64,000 nucleotides of DNA from Akebia trifoliata (GCA_017979445.1 CM030706.1:25708281-25772280); one strand, 5' to 3'; shown: positions 44,262 to 57,288, counted from the first letter of the stretch. Made by a program: numbers and translations. Notes: a model not told the origin generated them from the letters alone.

Positions 44262-46933
44262 AACTCTAGAGAGTTGTGATTGCAATGCTAAACGATAAGC
44301 AACTTCCCCCATCCTCTGAATAAATTTGAAGGGTCTAATGAATATCAGGGCTAACTTCCCTTGTTTACCAAGACGTATCACACCTGCGTGGAATCACTCT
44401 TAAAAATCCATGGTCACCAACTTGGAACTCTAAGGATCTCTGTCATGTGTTAGCATAACTCTTTTGATGGCCTTATGCGGCAACCAAGTGATCTTGAGTC
44501 AATTTAACCTTCTTAGTTGTTTCTTGGATCATTTGTGGTCGAAGAAGAGTCCGCTCTCCAATCTCTTCCTAACAAATAAGGGATCTATAAGGCCTCCCGT
44601 ATAAGGCTTCATATGGAGCCATCCTAGTACTCAACAGGAAACTATTATTATATGCGAACTTGGCTAGCGATAAGTGATCACTCAAACTGCCCTTGAAATC
44701 TGGAGTAGAAGCCCTTAACAAGTCTTCTAAAATTTTAATAATTCTCTCAAATTGACCATCCGTCTGAGGATGAAAAAAAATACTGAACTTTAACTAGGTC
44801 CCCAATGCATTCTGTAAACTTTGCCAAAATTGAGACGTATATCAAGAATTCTTATCTGACACAATCGACAAATGTACTCCATGAAATTTAACAATTTTCT
44901 TAATATAAAGTTTACTTAGAGTATTCAAGAAATCTGTTATCTTCATCGTAAGAAAATGTGCCGATTTCATCAATCTATCAACAATTACCCAAATAACATT
45001 ATAACCTTACTGAGTTCTTGGTAATCTTGACACAAAGTCCATAGTTATATGATCCTACTTCCATTCAACTATCGGCAACAACTGCAACAATCTCGTAGAT
45101 CTCTAATACTTAGCCTTCACTTGTTGACATATGAGCCACCTTGACGTATACTCTGCCACATCCTTTTTGATTTTTTTCACCCAAAATTGATGTTTTAGGT
45201 CCCGATACATTTTGGTGCTTCCAACATGGATGGTATATCTAGATCGATGAGCCTTATTGAGAATATTTTCTTTCAACTGAAAACTATTTGGTAAACACAA
45301 CTTCCATAGATATCTTAGACCACCATCTGTACCGAATGATCATCCATTTACATTCTTCCTATCTTTCATTTCATCTCAAATTTCTTTCAATTCATGATTA
45401 TCCCTCCGTGCTTCAATTAATCTCTAGATATGGATTGGTTGGGCTACCAAGTTATAAACATAAGCTTGAGATTCTTGTCTTCCAACATGGAGATCACATT
45501 CTTCGATCACATCAAGCATCTTCTACCTATTCAAGGTTAATCCTACTATTAGTTTTTGAGATTTCTAGAAGACATGTTAAGGGAAGTAAATGTGTTGACT
45601 ATTCAAGTTTTAGAAGACATGTTAAGGGTAGTAATAGTGTTAACATGTCTACAACGACATCCGCTATGACGTTCGCCTTACCGGGGTAATAGTGTTGACT
45701 AAAGTCATAGTCTCTTAAAAATTCCATCCACCACTTTTGTCTCAGATTCAATTCTTTCTAGGTGAAAATATACTTCAAACTTTTGTAATTTAAATAAACT
45801 TCATATCTCTCTCTGTACATGTAATGTCGCCAAATCTTCCTGGCAAAACTATTCGCAACCAATTCTAAATCGTGCATAGAATAATATGGTTATTCAATTG
45901 ATGAGACGTGTAGGTAATCACTCGACCTTATTGTATCAAGACACATCCTAAACCTCTTAGTGATGCATCACAAAGAAGATATACCTTTCTCCACTTGTTG
46001 GGATAATCAATACAGGTGCCGTGGTCAATCTTTTCTTAAATTCTTGAAAAGACTTTTCACACTCTTCTATCCATTCGAACTTTACTCCTTTATTGGTCAA
46101 CTAAGTCATTAGTGTCACCATATGAGAGAAACCCTCAACAAATCATCAGTAATACCCAGCGAGACCCAAAAAACTACACATGTCAAAACTACTCTATGGT
46201 CTTTTTCAATTCAAAACTACCTTTACTTTAGTAAGATCTACTGAAATTCCATCTTCAAAAATTATATGCTCCAAGAATCAAATTTTAGATAACCAAAAGT
46301 CGTATTTGCTCCGTTTCGCATAAAGTTTGTTCTGTCTCCAAATTTGTAAGGAAATCCTAAGATGTAACTCATGTTCCTCCCGAATATTTGAATAAATTAA
46401 AATGTCATCCACAAATACAAAGATGAAATGATTTAAGTGTTCTTTAAATACCCAATTCATCAAGATCATAAGGGCGGTTGGTGCATTCGTTAACCTGAAC
46501 GACATTACTAATAGTTCATAATTACCGTAGCAAATATGAAACGCTGTTTTTGCAATATATTCATCATTTACCCTCAATTGGTGATAACTTGATCGCAAGT
46601 CAATCTTTGAGAAGTATTTAGATCCCTTTAGCTAATCAAATAAATCGTCTATCGGGGGTAAGGGATATCTATTCTTAACTGTTACCTTGTTCAATTGTCG
46701 ATAATCTATGTAGAGCCTCATGTATTACCTTTTTCTCCAAAAAAAGTACCAGTACACCCCAATAAGAGGTGCTAGGACGAATAAATCCCCTATAATGTAG
46801 ATCTAGAAGTTGTTCCTTTAACTTTCAAAGTTTGATTGCTGCCATATGGTAAGGGGCAATGGATACAAGCATTGTGTCGGGATAGACTTCAATCGTAAAA
46901 TCTAGTTCTCTCCTTGTAGGTAACCCAAGCAAC
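44262..46933 (-). pseudogene. Tekay/Del chromovirus pol remnant
   Basis: On the minus strand from 46933: ELDFTIEVYPDT with APYHMA and LKEQLLDLHYRGFIRPS (RT entry), then RSSYHQLRVNDEYIAKTAF, FRLTNAPTALMILMNWVFKE and the intact catalytic FVDDILIYS with REEHELHLR (46278-46598). The integrase zinc part reads AHRSRYTIHVGSTKMYRDL with ICQQVKAKY (45103-45300). The core end is AKFAYNNSF and MAPYEALYGRPYRS (about 44550-44670). The last part near 44265-44400 ends AYRLAL. The order and motifs are those of Tekay/Del. Stops are frequent. LTRs, gag and chromodomain are not seen: the right end is cut at the Tat-B 3' LTR (46934), the left end at the Tat LTR fragment. Confidence 0.85.
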
Positions 46934-49240
46934 TGAAATCGCCTCAACCCTTATTCAGTAAATATTTCAAAGGGATCCGATTGGTAAATGGAGATTTTTT
47001 TAGAGTTGGGAGTCACCACCTAGTTTAGGTCAAGGAACCAAAAATAAGTCCAAATGAACATGGGTCGATCCACGGATCAGATAGATGGGTTAGGGGTCAG
47101 GTTACGGGTTTCGAAAAGTGTTAGGCACGTAACCCGCCTGATCAAAATGATTGGTCTCTACTATGTTCCAAAACTAACCATTGGTCAACGAGGAAGACTA
47201 TGGTCAAGGCTATGGTCCAATCATCATCATCAATTTATATCAGGTTTGCCAAACGAATCTTATGGCTAAGATTCTCCAATTATTACACAATTTTCAAATT
47301 CCGCGTAAAATTGAAAGTTTTGAAAAAGCCTTAATTTCAGCCCTATGATCCAAAATCAATTAAAAAAATTCACGAGAAATATTCTCCAAATCGTCCAAAG
47401 TAGAAACTCATGAAAATCCTCTAAATAGGAAAATTATAAATGGAAAATTGCTAAATTGAGACTTATGAAGTTTCAAAATTAGAAATTTGAAAAGTATATG
47501 ATGAGCCCCAAAATTAGAAGTTTACAAAAAAAATCAAAATTTTGAATTAGGAGTTTCCAAATCCATGAACTTCTCTAAATATGAAAATGCTGAATCTTCT
47601 AGATTGGGAATTACTTAAATGTGAACTTTCCAAATTAGAAGTTTATAAATATGTGTTTTCCCAAAATAGAAAATCATGAAATATCCATACTAGAAAGTTC
47701 CAAATATGAATTTTTCGATGAGATTATAAATAGGAGTTTTCGCATTAGGAAATTATGAATTTATGACAAATCACCAAATTGAAAATTAGCAAAACAACAA
47801 TGAAGAATCCATGTTTACCAAATTGGAGATTGAAAAAAATCAAAGCACATTAAATTTCCAAATTTGAAGAAGAAATACACATTCAACCAATTTTCAAAAT
47901 AACCAAACGGGCATTCATTCAAAGCTTTCGATCTTTCCAAAACAACTATCATTCAATGACATGCATGTTTATCAAGTCAAAAAGTGCACTAATCACATGG
48001 AATAACCTCAAAATAATGCGAAGAACTTGAATATCATCATAAGCCATACCAATCCAATTCAAGCATCATGATTATAACATTTTAACATAAAAATCCCCTA
48101 ATCCTATCAACATGGTAAAAAATAAATAAAAACATAGGCAAATTACAGAAAAAAAAAATCTTATAATCCTATCTATTTGCAAAAATAAGAAATAAAAACC
48201 TAAGGAAATATATAAAATAAATATTATCCTAACCATATTGGTGTGCAAAAGTAATTAAATAAAAATTGCATAAAAAACACTCTCCTTATCCTATCAATAT
48301 GCCAAAAACAATTACTAAAAAGTAAAATGATGCATCTCCCTTAAACACGACAAAATCATTACATAACATCATGAACATAAACAAAATCTCTATTATAATA
48401 AGCTCCAAAATGATCGTTATGCAAAAAATTAACATGGGATGTCAATGTAAGGAGAAATTCAACTATATGAAAACAAAGAGAAAAAAAAATGTGTCGTGAA
48501 AAACAAAGAGAAAAAGGAGAACAAAGATGAAAAATAAATAAGTAAAAAAAATCTGAAAATGAACTTACCTATAAGAAAAAATAGTGGGAGCTGATTCCTT
48601 TAGATATGACCTAAGGCTTGTGAGTATTCACAGCATGCTGCAAGGAGGATGATGGCTGAGAATGAGTTGGCTGCGTTGTGTACTGAAGAAGATGATGGCT
48701 AGGAGAGATAATTGCAACAAGGGGTGTAACGGACTGTGAAAGATATAAAATGCAGAGGGACTTGGAGTCATTATGTTGTAGAAAGGTGAAAGTGATGGAG
48801 TGTAGTTGGTTTAATGGAGGGGGAAAAGAGAGTAGCAATTGTACTATTAAGGAAAAGTATAGAGAGAAGGGGACTGCAATGGTGTTGTTAGGAAAGGTGA
48901 GGGAGAAGGGAGTAGCAATGGTACTGTTAGGACGTTTCAGGTTTAATGGGGGAGGAGAAAAAAGGAAGAATAGGACGTTCTGGACTAGAGAACGTGAGGA
49001 ACAAAGAGAGCTACCAGATGGCTGCAACAACCACATTTTGTAGAAAGGGTTGTATTGCGATGAAATTTTGTTGGAAGAGAAGACGTTAAGAGAGGGATGA
49101 TGGCAGCGTTGCTGCTGTAATGGGGAGAGGGTGTTGGTGCATCTAGGGAAGATGAAGATGAAGGGGTTGGATAGCAATGACATTAGGAAGATGGCAAGCT
49201 CCCAAAAATCGAAGAAGTCCCCTCTGTTTTTCGTCCAACC

Positions 49241-49250
49241 TCTTTATATA
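49241..49250 (-). promoter_or_regulatory. TATA box of the Tat-B 3' LTR
   Basis: TATATAAAGA on the minus strand, about 1.03 kb into the LTR. The start would be near 49210, leaving an R-U5 part of over 2.2 kb. Confidence 0.6.
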
Positions 49251-49379
49251 GAAACCACGTTTCTACAAAAAATTATTTATTTCTTTTTTTCTTCACACGT
49301 TTTTTTACTTTCCTTATTTCTTTTAAAAAATGGGAGTAGCGATCCCATGCTACTCATCTCATTAGTAATCTCTTGTTGA

Positions 49380-49860
49380 CAAATGGTGATTGGTCGATTT
49401 TAGTTTTGATTAATTCTTTTGTTTTAGGTTTTTATTGATTGATTAATTTTATTTTGAATTTTATTATTTTAAATTTTTTATTTGGATTTTAATTTTTAAT
49501 TTGAATTTTAATCGGTCATTTGATTTAGATTTTGTTTTATCGATCGATTATAATTTGTGATTAAATTTTACTTTCAATTTAATTGGTCAATTGGAATTTG
49601 ATTTTTAATTTCAATTTTTTCGACGATTAGATTTTATTTTTAATTTTATTTTTTTAATTTTTTTGTCGATTGGACTTTAATTTTGATTTCGATTTGTTGG
49701 TCGATTTGATTTGATTTTTAATTTTAATTGTTTGATTTTTAATTTGAGCTTGATTTTTATTAGATTAGATTTTAAATTTTAATTGTTTAATTTTGATCTT
49801 GATTTTTATTAGATTAGATTTTTAATTTTAATTATTTAATTATTTAATTTTTAATTTGGG
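49380..49860. repeat. Low-complexity TTTTAATTTGATT tract in LTR U3
   Basis: Degenerate short-period sequence built from words such as TTTTAATTT, GATTTTAATT and TCGATTG. A longer counterpart lies in the solo LTR at about 55740-56580. Confidence 0.7.
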
Positions 49861-50280
49861 TTTAATTTTTTTCGTCATGTTTTCCTTAAACTTGGACCTT
49901 AAGGGGCATTTTAGTCATTTTTGTAATTTTTCCTAAATTTTTTTGTTTTCGTCGATTTCCGTTAGATTTGAAATCACATTCTGAATACAATGGAGGTACT
50001 TTCAAGATTTTTCGAAGGTTCCCAATATATAAGGGGGTATTTTTGTTATTTTGGTATTTTTTACAATTTTTTATGAATTTTAGTGTAAGGTTTCTTTCCG
50101 TCCCAACATGATTATTTCTATGTCGAGTCATAGCAAGTAGAGGGGTGAAAGGACTAGAAACGAAATAAATTAGAGACAGTACTCACAAGCCTTCGAGTTC
50201 TTTACGCTCATCATTAAGAATTCACGATAACCGAACGACGAATTGTCGAATTAGGTAGATGCAAAAATGGGGCGTCTACA

Positions 50281-51842
50281 GATGCCCCTCCTTGACAGAG
50301 GGTAGAAATAAACTAGATGGTCAATCTAGGATGGTAGATAGTGTGACATCCGAATGTCAAAGCCAGTAATAGCTCATTTTATAGCCTGATTCAACAATTT
50401 GTCGATGCATCCAGATCCTTGCAAGTAAGCTATTCCTGGACTAAAAATGTCAAATCCTTGAATTTCGGGAAATTCTCCTTGACTGATGCAAATACAATGT
50501 GAGTGCATGTGTGTGCAATAGTGTAGCAATGATTTTGAAAAGGCACACCTCCATTCTAAGCATTCATGTTGGGAGGATAACAAGCTTAACAGTGAACAAA
50601 TATGTAAAGTCATAAAATCTGAGCAAGACCTAAAAAAATTATGAATTAACATTTGAGTAAAAAAAAGTAAAACTTGAGCATAGCTGAACATTGATGAGCA
50701 TAACTGAGCAAAATGCCTGAGCAAAATTTGAAAAAATCCTCGATGACGTCTGGTTGAGCAAAATCCAAGAAAACCTTCAACGGTATCTGGCTGAGCAAAA
50801 TCTAAGAAAACCCTCTGCAATGTCTGGCTAAGCAAAATCCGAGAAAACCTTCGACAGTATCTAACTAAGTAAAATCCGAGAAAACCATTAGCGGTGTTTG
50901 GTTGAGCAAAATTCTAGAAAAACCCCGGTAGTCTCTAGTTGAGTAATACCCTCGGTGGTATCTAAGTAAAATCTTAGCATAATTTGAGCATAATCTGAGC
51001 AAAAGTTGAATGTCTTACTCTACGTACCTTGGGAGAAAGAGTAATGGACTAAATCTTTTTTGAGAAGTCCTACTCTACCTACTCGGGGTGAAAGAGTAAT
51101 AAACTATTTCTTTTTTGAGTCTTATTCTACCTACTCAGGGTGAAAGAGTAATGAACTATTTTTCTAGGAGTCCTATTATACCTACTCGGCGTGAAAAAGT
51201 AATGAACTATTTTTTTTGGGAGTCCTACAGTACCTACTCAGGGTGGAAATGTGGCCTTTTGGATTTTCAAATTGGTAGAAATTTCCTTTTTGTTACTCTG
51301 ACTTTTGCCTAGATCTCCTTTTCAGTTTTTTGATCTAACGAGTATGTCTAACTTTTTCCTAGATCGCCTTTTCAAGCTTTCAATCTAGCGAGCCTACATT
51401 TTTTCTTTGCTCTGATATTGCCAAGGCTGTCCTTTCAAATTTTCAACCTTGCGAGCTTGCCTTAATTTTTGCTTAAGTCACCCTTTTAGATTTTTTACCT
51501 AGCAGACTTTTTAAGGTTCTTTTGAATTTCTTTTTCATTTTCTTTGAATTTTATTCCCTATTTTGACAATATCTTTGAATTTTTTTTTGCTTTGTAAGGG
51601 AATATATTTTTTATTTTGAACTGGTCGTGCTTGAAGTAACTTCTCTGGTTGCCTTCGTACCTCAAATGTTTGGGATTAGACCAAAATGTTGTTCGAATAT
51701 ATTCCCTCCCCTAGGTTAGATGATCGGGCTGAGAAAGAAAAAGGCAATTTTTTTTATAGGCTGCAAAAGGCTAAAGAATGAGATATTGAGCTGGGTAACT
51801 AGAAAATTAGTTTGGCCAAAAATGCCCTCTTTAGATATAGTA
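50281..51842 (-). mobile_element. Tat-B 3' UTR with three tandem arrays
   Basis: Between integrase and the 3' LTR on the minus strand. (i) 50690-51000: degenerate repeats of the type CCGAGAAAACCTTCGACAGT with TGAGCAAAATC, which reversed resemble the Tat1 33-bp unit (TTTTCTTGGATTTTGCTCA). (ii) 51010-51250: about five copies of a 55-60-bp unit with CCTACTCTACCTACTCGGGG and GAAAGAGTAATGAACTA. (iii) 51295-51500: reversed homologues of the Tat1 repeat at 36188-36408. The block 51600-51842 matches the start of the Tat1 3' UTR. Confidence 0.75.
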
Positions 51843-53214
51843 CCGCTCGATCTGGTCAAGGTTAAATGATTCTAGTATTTTAGTGTCTTTATGATATTTG
51901 AGGTCTGACAGTCTTTCCAAACAATCTTATCTTGATGACAAAAAGATCTTCCCTGTTGGATTTGCAATTTTCTTTAGTCAGTTGAAGACAACTACTCGAT
52001 TTTCTTTGAAGGCGAAATCTTCAACTTACATATTCAGTACCTTCACTTTCCTATCAAAAGCACGAGTGACCCTTCTTTTGTAGACTGGTTCTAAGCCGCT
52101 TTTCTTTGATTGAATTGAGGTTCTGTAATGGCGACCAATCAAATCCATTTCTCACGATTGGCTCTTTGTTAATACTTTAAGAAATGAAACTCCTAGTTTA
52201 AAGCTTCCTCTCATGCCACATAATAGAGGGCACCAAGTAACTTGAGTCAGAGTTTGGCATACCGAGGGTGCGGAAGACAATCTCGATGTATCTCATACAT
52301 TTTCATGATGATGATTTCAAAATTTCTATTAGCTACTTCAACAATAATTCACTCTGGATGCTCTGCTATTTTGAAAAATACAACGTTGATATATTTCATA
52401 ACTTATCCTCTGGTTATGTGATTTCGTTCTGGCCTTATGTGTGGTATTTCCATTTCATAGGGCGAATATCTATTTCGTGTTGGACAACACCCAAACTTAC
52501 CCAACATATCCTCATATGACCATGCAAACAATTCTTTTGAATTTTTTGAATGAATTCATCATCTTCTCATGCTCCTCTAGGGATAATTTAATTCTAATAT
52601 GAATTTCTTAGAAATTATTTTTTGTTTCGAGGACAATAACCTTCTCTTCCTCGATTAAAGGTTGAGCCTGATCTTTGTCTTCCTTTTCAAATAATTCGAT
52701 TGATTTGGGAAGGAATTCCTTGTTAGAGGATCCTCTCCTAAAACAAGATTATTAGTTAATTCGTTAATGCCTTCAAGGTATTCAAATTTTTTTTATTTAA
52801 TTAAATTCAAATGGGGAGACAAATGCCATTGCAAACTTGACAAAATGACTCGACTTAGTAGAAATAAAAATGCTAGACTCAATCTAACAAAAATAAGACA
52901 TTACGAGATTAATATATAAAACTAGACTCAAACTAGGTGACATGACTACGAAAAATTAAAAACTAGTACCCACAATAGGTTTGATTACAGATTGAGGACT
53001 CAGGACATCACTTTCAATCGGTAGGACTGAAGCATGGTGATCTTCGAGAAATAACTGGGCAATGTTGAGAAACTCTGTGGTAGTTTGACAGTTTTGAACT
53101 TCTTCTTTAGATTCTTTGCCTTATTCTAACATTTATGTATTCAAACAAGAATCCTCACCCTTGGCCAAGGTCGTATCGAGTTCAGATATTTTGAAAGTTC
53201 TTTTTTCCCAAGTC
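51843..53214 (-). pseudogene. Tat-B pol remnant: linker and RT start joined to integrase C-terminus
   Basis: Each part aligns with Tat1. From 53209: TWEKRTFKISELDTTLAKG continues the gag-pro frame split by the solo LTR. Then LNIAQLFLEDHHASVLPIES with SVIKPIVG (about 52980-53090) matches the Tat1 linker at about 31935-32030, so protease is missing. Next INELTNNL, then PLIEEEKVIVLETKN (about 52620-52790), FAWSYEDM near 52520 and KYINVVFFKIAEHPE (RT start). Directly after comes NFEIIIMKMYEIHRD (about 52290-52320), equivalent to the Tat1 integrase near 35150, then CPLLCGMRG, and RRVTRAFDRKVKV with LDQIERYYI at the end (51843-52085). RT core, RNase H domains and most of integrase are therefore deleted. 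Confidence 0.85.
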
Positions 53215-53739
53215 TGAAATCGCCTCGACCCCCGCCGTTCGTTAAATAGCAGATAGGGGTCCGATCTACGTATCTCGAGAATTTTAAAAAAATAGGGAGT
53301 CGCCACCTAGTTTAGGTCTAGAAACCAAAATTAACTCCAAATGGATATGGGTTGGTCCACGGATAAGAGAGATGGGTAAGGGGTCAGGTTACGGGTTTCG
53401 GAAGGTGTTAGGCACCGAACCGGTTTGATCGAAATGATCGATCTCTACTACGATCTAAAACTAACCTATGATCAACGGGATAAGACTAAGGTCAAGACCA
53501 TGGTCCAATCATCATCATCATCGGTTTATGTCTGGTTTGTCAAACGAATCTTATGGTGAAGATAATTACATAGATTCTCGAATTTCGCATAAAAGGAATC
53601 CCAAGATTTAATAAGGCTTACGTGGCACCAAAAATTAATGGATCAATTCGATCACATTTTGAATAGTATGAAATCGATTCTCAATGCCACGTATACAACA
53701 TTACTGAATTGGCTCATTGACGACATTTTATTAAAGAAA

Positions 53740-54900
53740 GTTGATTTTGGAATCGTCACGTGCATCCTAAAATCAATGAGTCAACCCACACATGTTTTAT
53801 TTTGTAGAAAATTTCAATTTGAAATTTCCAAAGCACAAAAAAAAAATCAGTGAGTTGACTCATGCGCTAATTTCATAGAAAACATCGATTTTAAATTTCC
53901 AATGTATACAAAATCAGTGAGTTAGCTCACATATCTATTTTATAGAAAAAAAATCGATTCAAATTTTTAATGTAACTAAAATCAGTGAGTCAACTCAATT
54001 ATTTTGATAAAGGAAATTTTGATTTTCCAAAATCGCCACGTGTGTCAAAATCATTGAATTAACCCACATATCCATTTTATAGAAAATAAAAATCGATTCA
54101 AATTTCTAATGTATCCAAAATCAGTGAGTAGACTCAATAATTTTGATGAAGAACATTTTGATTTTTCAAAATTGTCACGTGTGTCAAAATCAATGAATTA
54201 ACTCACATATCCATTTTATAGAAAATAAAAATCGATTCAAATTTCTAATGTACCCAAAATAGTGAGTAGACTCAATAATTTTGATGAAGAAAATTTTGAT
54301 TTTTCAAAATTGTCACGTGTGTCAAAATCATTGAATTAACTCACATATCCATTTTATAGAAAACAAAAATCGATTCAAATTTCTAATGTACCCAAAATCA
54401 GTGAGTAGACTCAATAATTTTGATAAAGAAAATTTTGATTTTCCAAAATTGTCACATGTGTCAAAATCAATGAATTAACTCACATATCCATTTTTATAGG
54501 AAACAAATCAATTCAAATTTCTACTGTACCCAAAATAAGTGAGTCAACTCAATAATTTTGATCAAGGAAATTTTGATTTTTCAAAATCGTCACGTGCGGC
54601 AAAATCATTGAATTAACTCATATATCCATTTTATAAAAAATAAATTGATTCAAATTTCTAATGTGCCTAAAATCCGTGAGTAGACTCAATAACTTTGATT
54701 AAGGAAATTTTGATTTTTCAAAATCACCACGTGCGGCAAAATCATTGAATTAACTCACATATCCATTTTATAAAAAAAATAAATCGATTCAAATTTCTAA
54801 TGTACCCACAATCAATGAGTCAACTCAACAATTTTGATTAAGGAAATTTTGATTTTCTAAAATCGTCACGTGCGCCAAATTTAATGAATTAGCCCATACA
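53740..54900. repeat. 138-bp tandem array with a CACGTG in nearly every unit
   Basis: CACGTG occurs at 53757, 54037, 54176, 54314, 54591, 54728 and 54867, and the variant CACATG at 54453. Successive distances from 54037 on are 139, 138, 139, 138, 137 and 139. Units share TTTTGATTTTCCAAAATCGTC, split here as TTTTGATTTT and CAAAATCGTC, then GTCAAAATCATTGAATTAAC and CACATATCCATTTTATAGAA. It lies in the transcribed half of the solo LTR. Confidence 0.88.
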
Positions 54901-55739
54901 TTTTGCAAAATCAACGAATTGATTCATTAATATTACAAAATTAAAAAATCGATCCGATAATATTAATAATTAATTGGTTGATCCATCAATATTTCAAAAA
55001 ATTTAGAAAATTGTCATTAGTGCCACGTACACCTAAAAAATCAACGAATCCATTCGGATACATAAAAAATTATGAAGTCAAGAATAAATAAATGAAATAA
55101 ATTAAGTAAATTAAAAAAAGAAAAATTACATTTGTCGAATGATTTTGGATGCTTGGATTCCTTCAACAAAAACTCGAAATAGCTTATGAGTAGTGCCGTG
55201 ATATTGCGAGTTTGATGTGTGAATCTTTCTCCAAAATCAATTTTTTTCTTTGAGGGTAACGAAGAAAACGTTAATGGAAGTGAGGCTATGGTTGATTTTT
55301 TTTTCGATGATAAAGAGAGAGGGAGAGAGGAGTTGAGGATGTGAATGGAGAAGAATGTGTGATTTTTTTTTTATTTTTTATTTAGAAAGAAGAAGAAGGT
55401 TGTGGGTTTAATGGTGAAAAAAATGTTGCTATTTTTTTTAAAGGGTAGTCTCAAAAATATTTTTTTCCTCTCAATGGTTCCTTTGATCCTCTTTTATGGT
55501 AGTTCTACCATCAAACATGAGAGAGGGAGAAATGGGAGTGATGGTGGAGGACATGGGTAGTTATGAGAAGTTAGAGAGAGGGAGGTGGAGGACATGGGAA
55601 AGAGAGAGTTGGAGAAGAAAATGTGTGTCCACGTATTTTCTTTTTTTTATTTTTTTATTTTTTTATTTTTAATTTTTGGAGAATGGGGGGTGGTGATCCC
55701 ACGCTACTCGCCCTAATGATCTCTCATAGACCATTAAAT

Positions 55740-56580
55740 TGATTGGTTGGTTGGAACTCGATTTTAATTCAATCGGATTTGAATTTCAATTTGATCGAGT
55801 AGATTTTTTTTGTTGATTGATTTTATTTTGAATTCGATTGATCGATTTTATTTTGAATTTGATTGATCACTTTTAATTATTCGATTGGATTTTAATTTCA
55901 ATGTTAATCGATAGATTGAATTTTGATTTAAAAGTTAGATGGATTTTAATTTTCACTTTGCTTAATCAATTGAATTTTAATTTTACTTTTGTTTGATTAT
56001 GATTTGATTTTAAATTTTAATTTGATTTTAAAATTTGATTTGATTGATTAAATTTTAATTTGATTTTGATTGGTTGATCGATTTGATTGATTCTAATGAT
56101 TTTCAACTTGATTTTTAATTTTGAATTGAATTTAGATTGGTTTTTGTCGATACTTTAATTTGATATTTAAGTTTGATGTTTAAATTTTGATTTTGATTTT
56201 ATATTTTAATTTGATTTGGTTGATTCAATTTTAATTTAATTTTGATTTTATATTTTAATTGTTGATTAATTGAATTTTGATTTGATCGAATGTATTTTAA
56301 TTGGTCGATTTAGTTGATTGATTCAATTTTACATTTTGATTGGTTGAATGATTTTTAACTTAATTTTCAATTTATTTTTTTATTTTGATTTTGTATTTTT
56401 AATTGGTTTCTTGATTTAAATATGATTGTTATTTTATATTTTAATTGAAATTTAATTTGATTTTACGATTTTAAATTGATTTTAAATTTTGGATTTTAAT
56501 TGGATCTTAGTTAAAATTTTAGTTTAATTTTCAATTTGAATTTTATTTTAGTTTAATTTTTTATTTGAATTTTATTTTCC
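55740..56580. repeat. Low-complexity GATTTTAATTTGATT tract in the solo LTR
   Basis: About 840 bp of degenerate T/A-rich short-period sequence with recurrent TTGATTTTAATT and GATTGATTCAATTTTA words. It is the counterpart of the tract at 49380-49860, but longer. At 56690-56720 and 56850-56880 a GAAATCACATTCTGAGTGCA phrase is duplicated about 157 bp apart. Confidence 0.7.
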
Positions 56581-57288
56581 TAGGGATCAAGGTATTTATG
56601 TTAGAGTTGGGTGTTAAGGGGCGTTTTGGTCTTTTGGCGATTTTTATAGATTTTTCTCGAACTTCTCTGTTTTCATCGATTTGGATCTCGTTAGACTCGA
56701 AATCACATTCTGAGTGCAATGGAGGTACTTTCGAGAATTTTCGGAGGTCCGAGGTATATGAGGGCTATTTTCGTCATTTTGATGATTTTTTACAAATTTT
56801 ATAAATTTTTTTGTTTTTATCGATTTGGGTCCCGTTAGATTCGAAATCACATTCTGAGTGCAATGGAGGTACTTTCGAGACTTTTCGGAGATCTGAAATT
56901 TATGAAGGGTATTTTCGTCATTTTGATGATTTTTTTACGAATTTTTTTGAAATTTATCGTAAGGTTTCTTTCAGTCACTGTGTGAGTATTTCTAAGTTCT
57001 AAAGTTATATTTTCTAGCGTAGCGAGGTCTCTAAGTTATCGAATTGTGTAACGAACCTATGCGTACGTGTTTGCTAAGTCAGGTGTAAGATGTAGCGATT
57101 CTAAGCGTGCGTAAACTTCTATGTCGAGTCGTGACGAGTAGGGGGATGAAAGGAAACTAGAAATAAAAGAAATCAAGCAGTACTCACAAGCCTTCGAGTT
57201 CTTTTATATTCATCATTAGGAATCCACCAAAATCGGGTGACGAATTGTCGAATTAGGCAGATGAAAAAAATGGGGTGTCTACAAAGTC

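Larger units (their letters stand above)
46934..50280 (-). mobile_element. Tat-B 3' LTR (about 3347 bp)
   Basis: Minus strand, TGTAGACGCCCCATTTTTGC at 50280 down to GAGGCGATTTCA at 46934. It is adjacent to the Tat-B 3' UTR with the purine tract GGAGGGGCATC at the border. It shares family-specific sequence with the solo LTR 53215-57283 and with the LTR at 62148-64000. The U3 contains a TTTTAATTTGATT-like low-complexity tract (49380-49860). The 190-codon minus frame at 48611-49183 is Ser/Pro/Leu-rich, matches no family and lies inside the LTR, so it is not called as a gene. The outer flank GCAAC has no partner at the other end of Tat-B. Confidence 0.85.
53215..57283 (-). mobile_element. Tat solo LTR (4069 bp) with 5-bp TSD, inside Tat-B gag-pro
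   Basis: Minus strand: TGTAGACACCCCATTTTTTT at 57283 to GAGGCGATTTCA at 53215. AAGTC is present at 53210-53214 and at 57284-57288, a perfect target duplication. It interrupts a coding frame: HMT on one side and WEKRTF on the other are continuous once the LTR and one AAGTC are set aside, in line with Tat1's HMTRGGRVF. Its sequence resembles the Tat-B 3' LTR but is 0.7 kb longer, mainly from a 138-bp tandem array. A weak TATA (ACCATAAAAG) lies at 55491-55500. Confidence 0.92.

Noticed and set aside
45288..45689. 133-codon plus-strand frame
   Set aside because: Antisense to the Tekay/Del integrase and RNase H remnant; no motif of its own.
48611..49183. 190-codon minus-strand frame
   Set aside because: Lies wholly inside the Tat-B 3' LTR, is low-complexity Ser/Pro/Leu, and the corresponding LTR at 62148-64000 does not keep the frame within the part seen.
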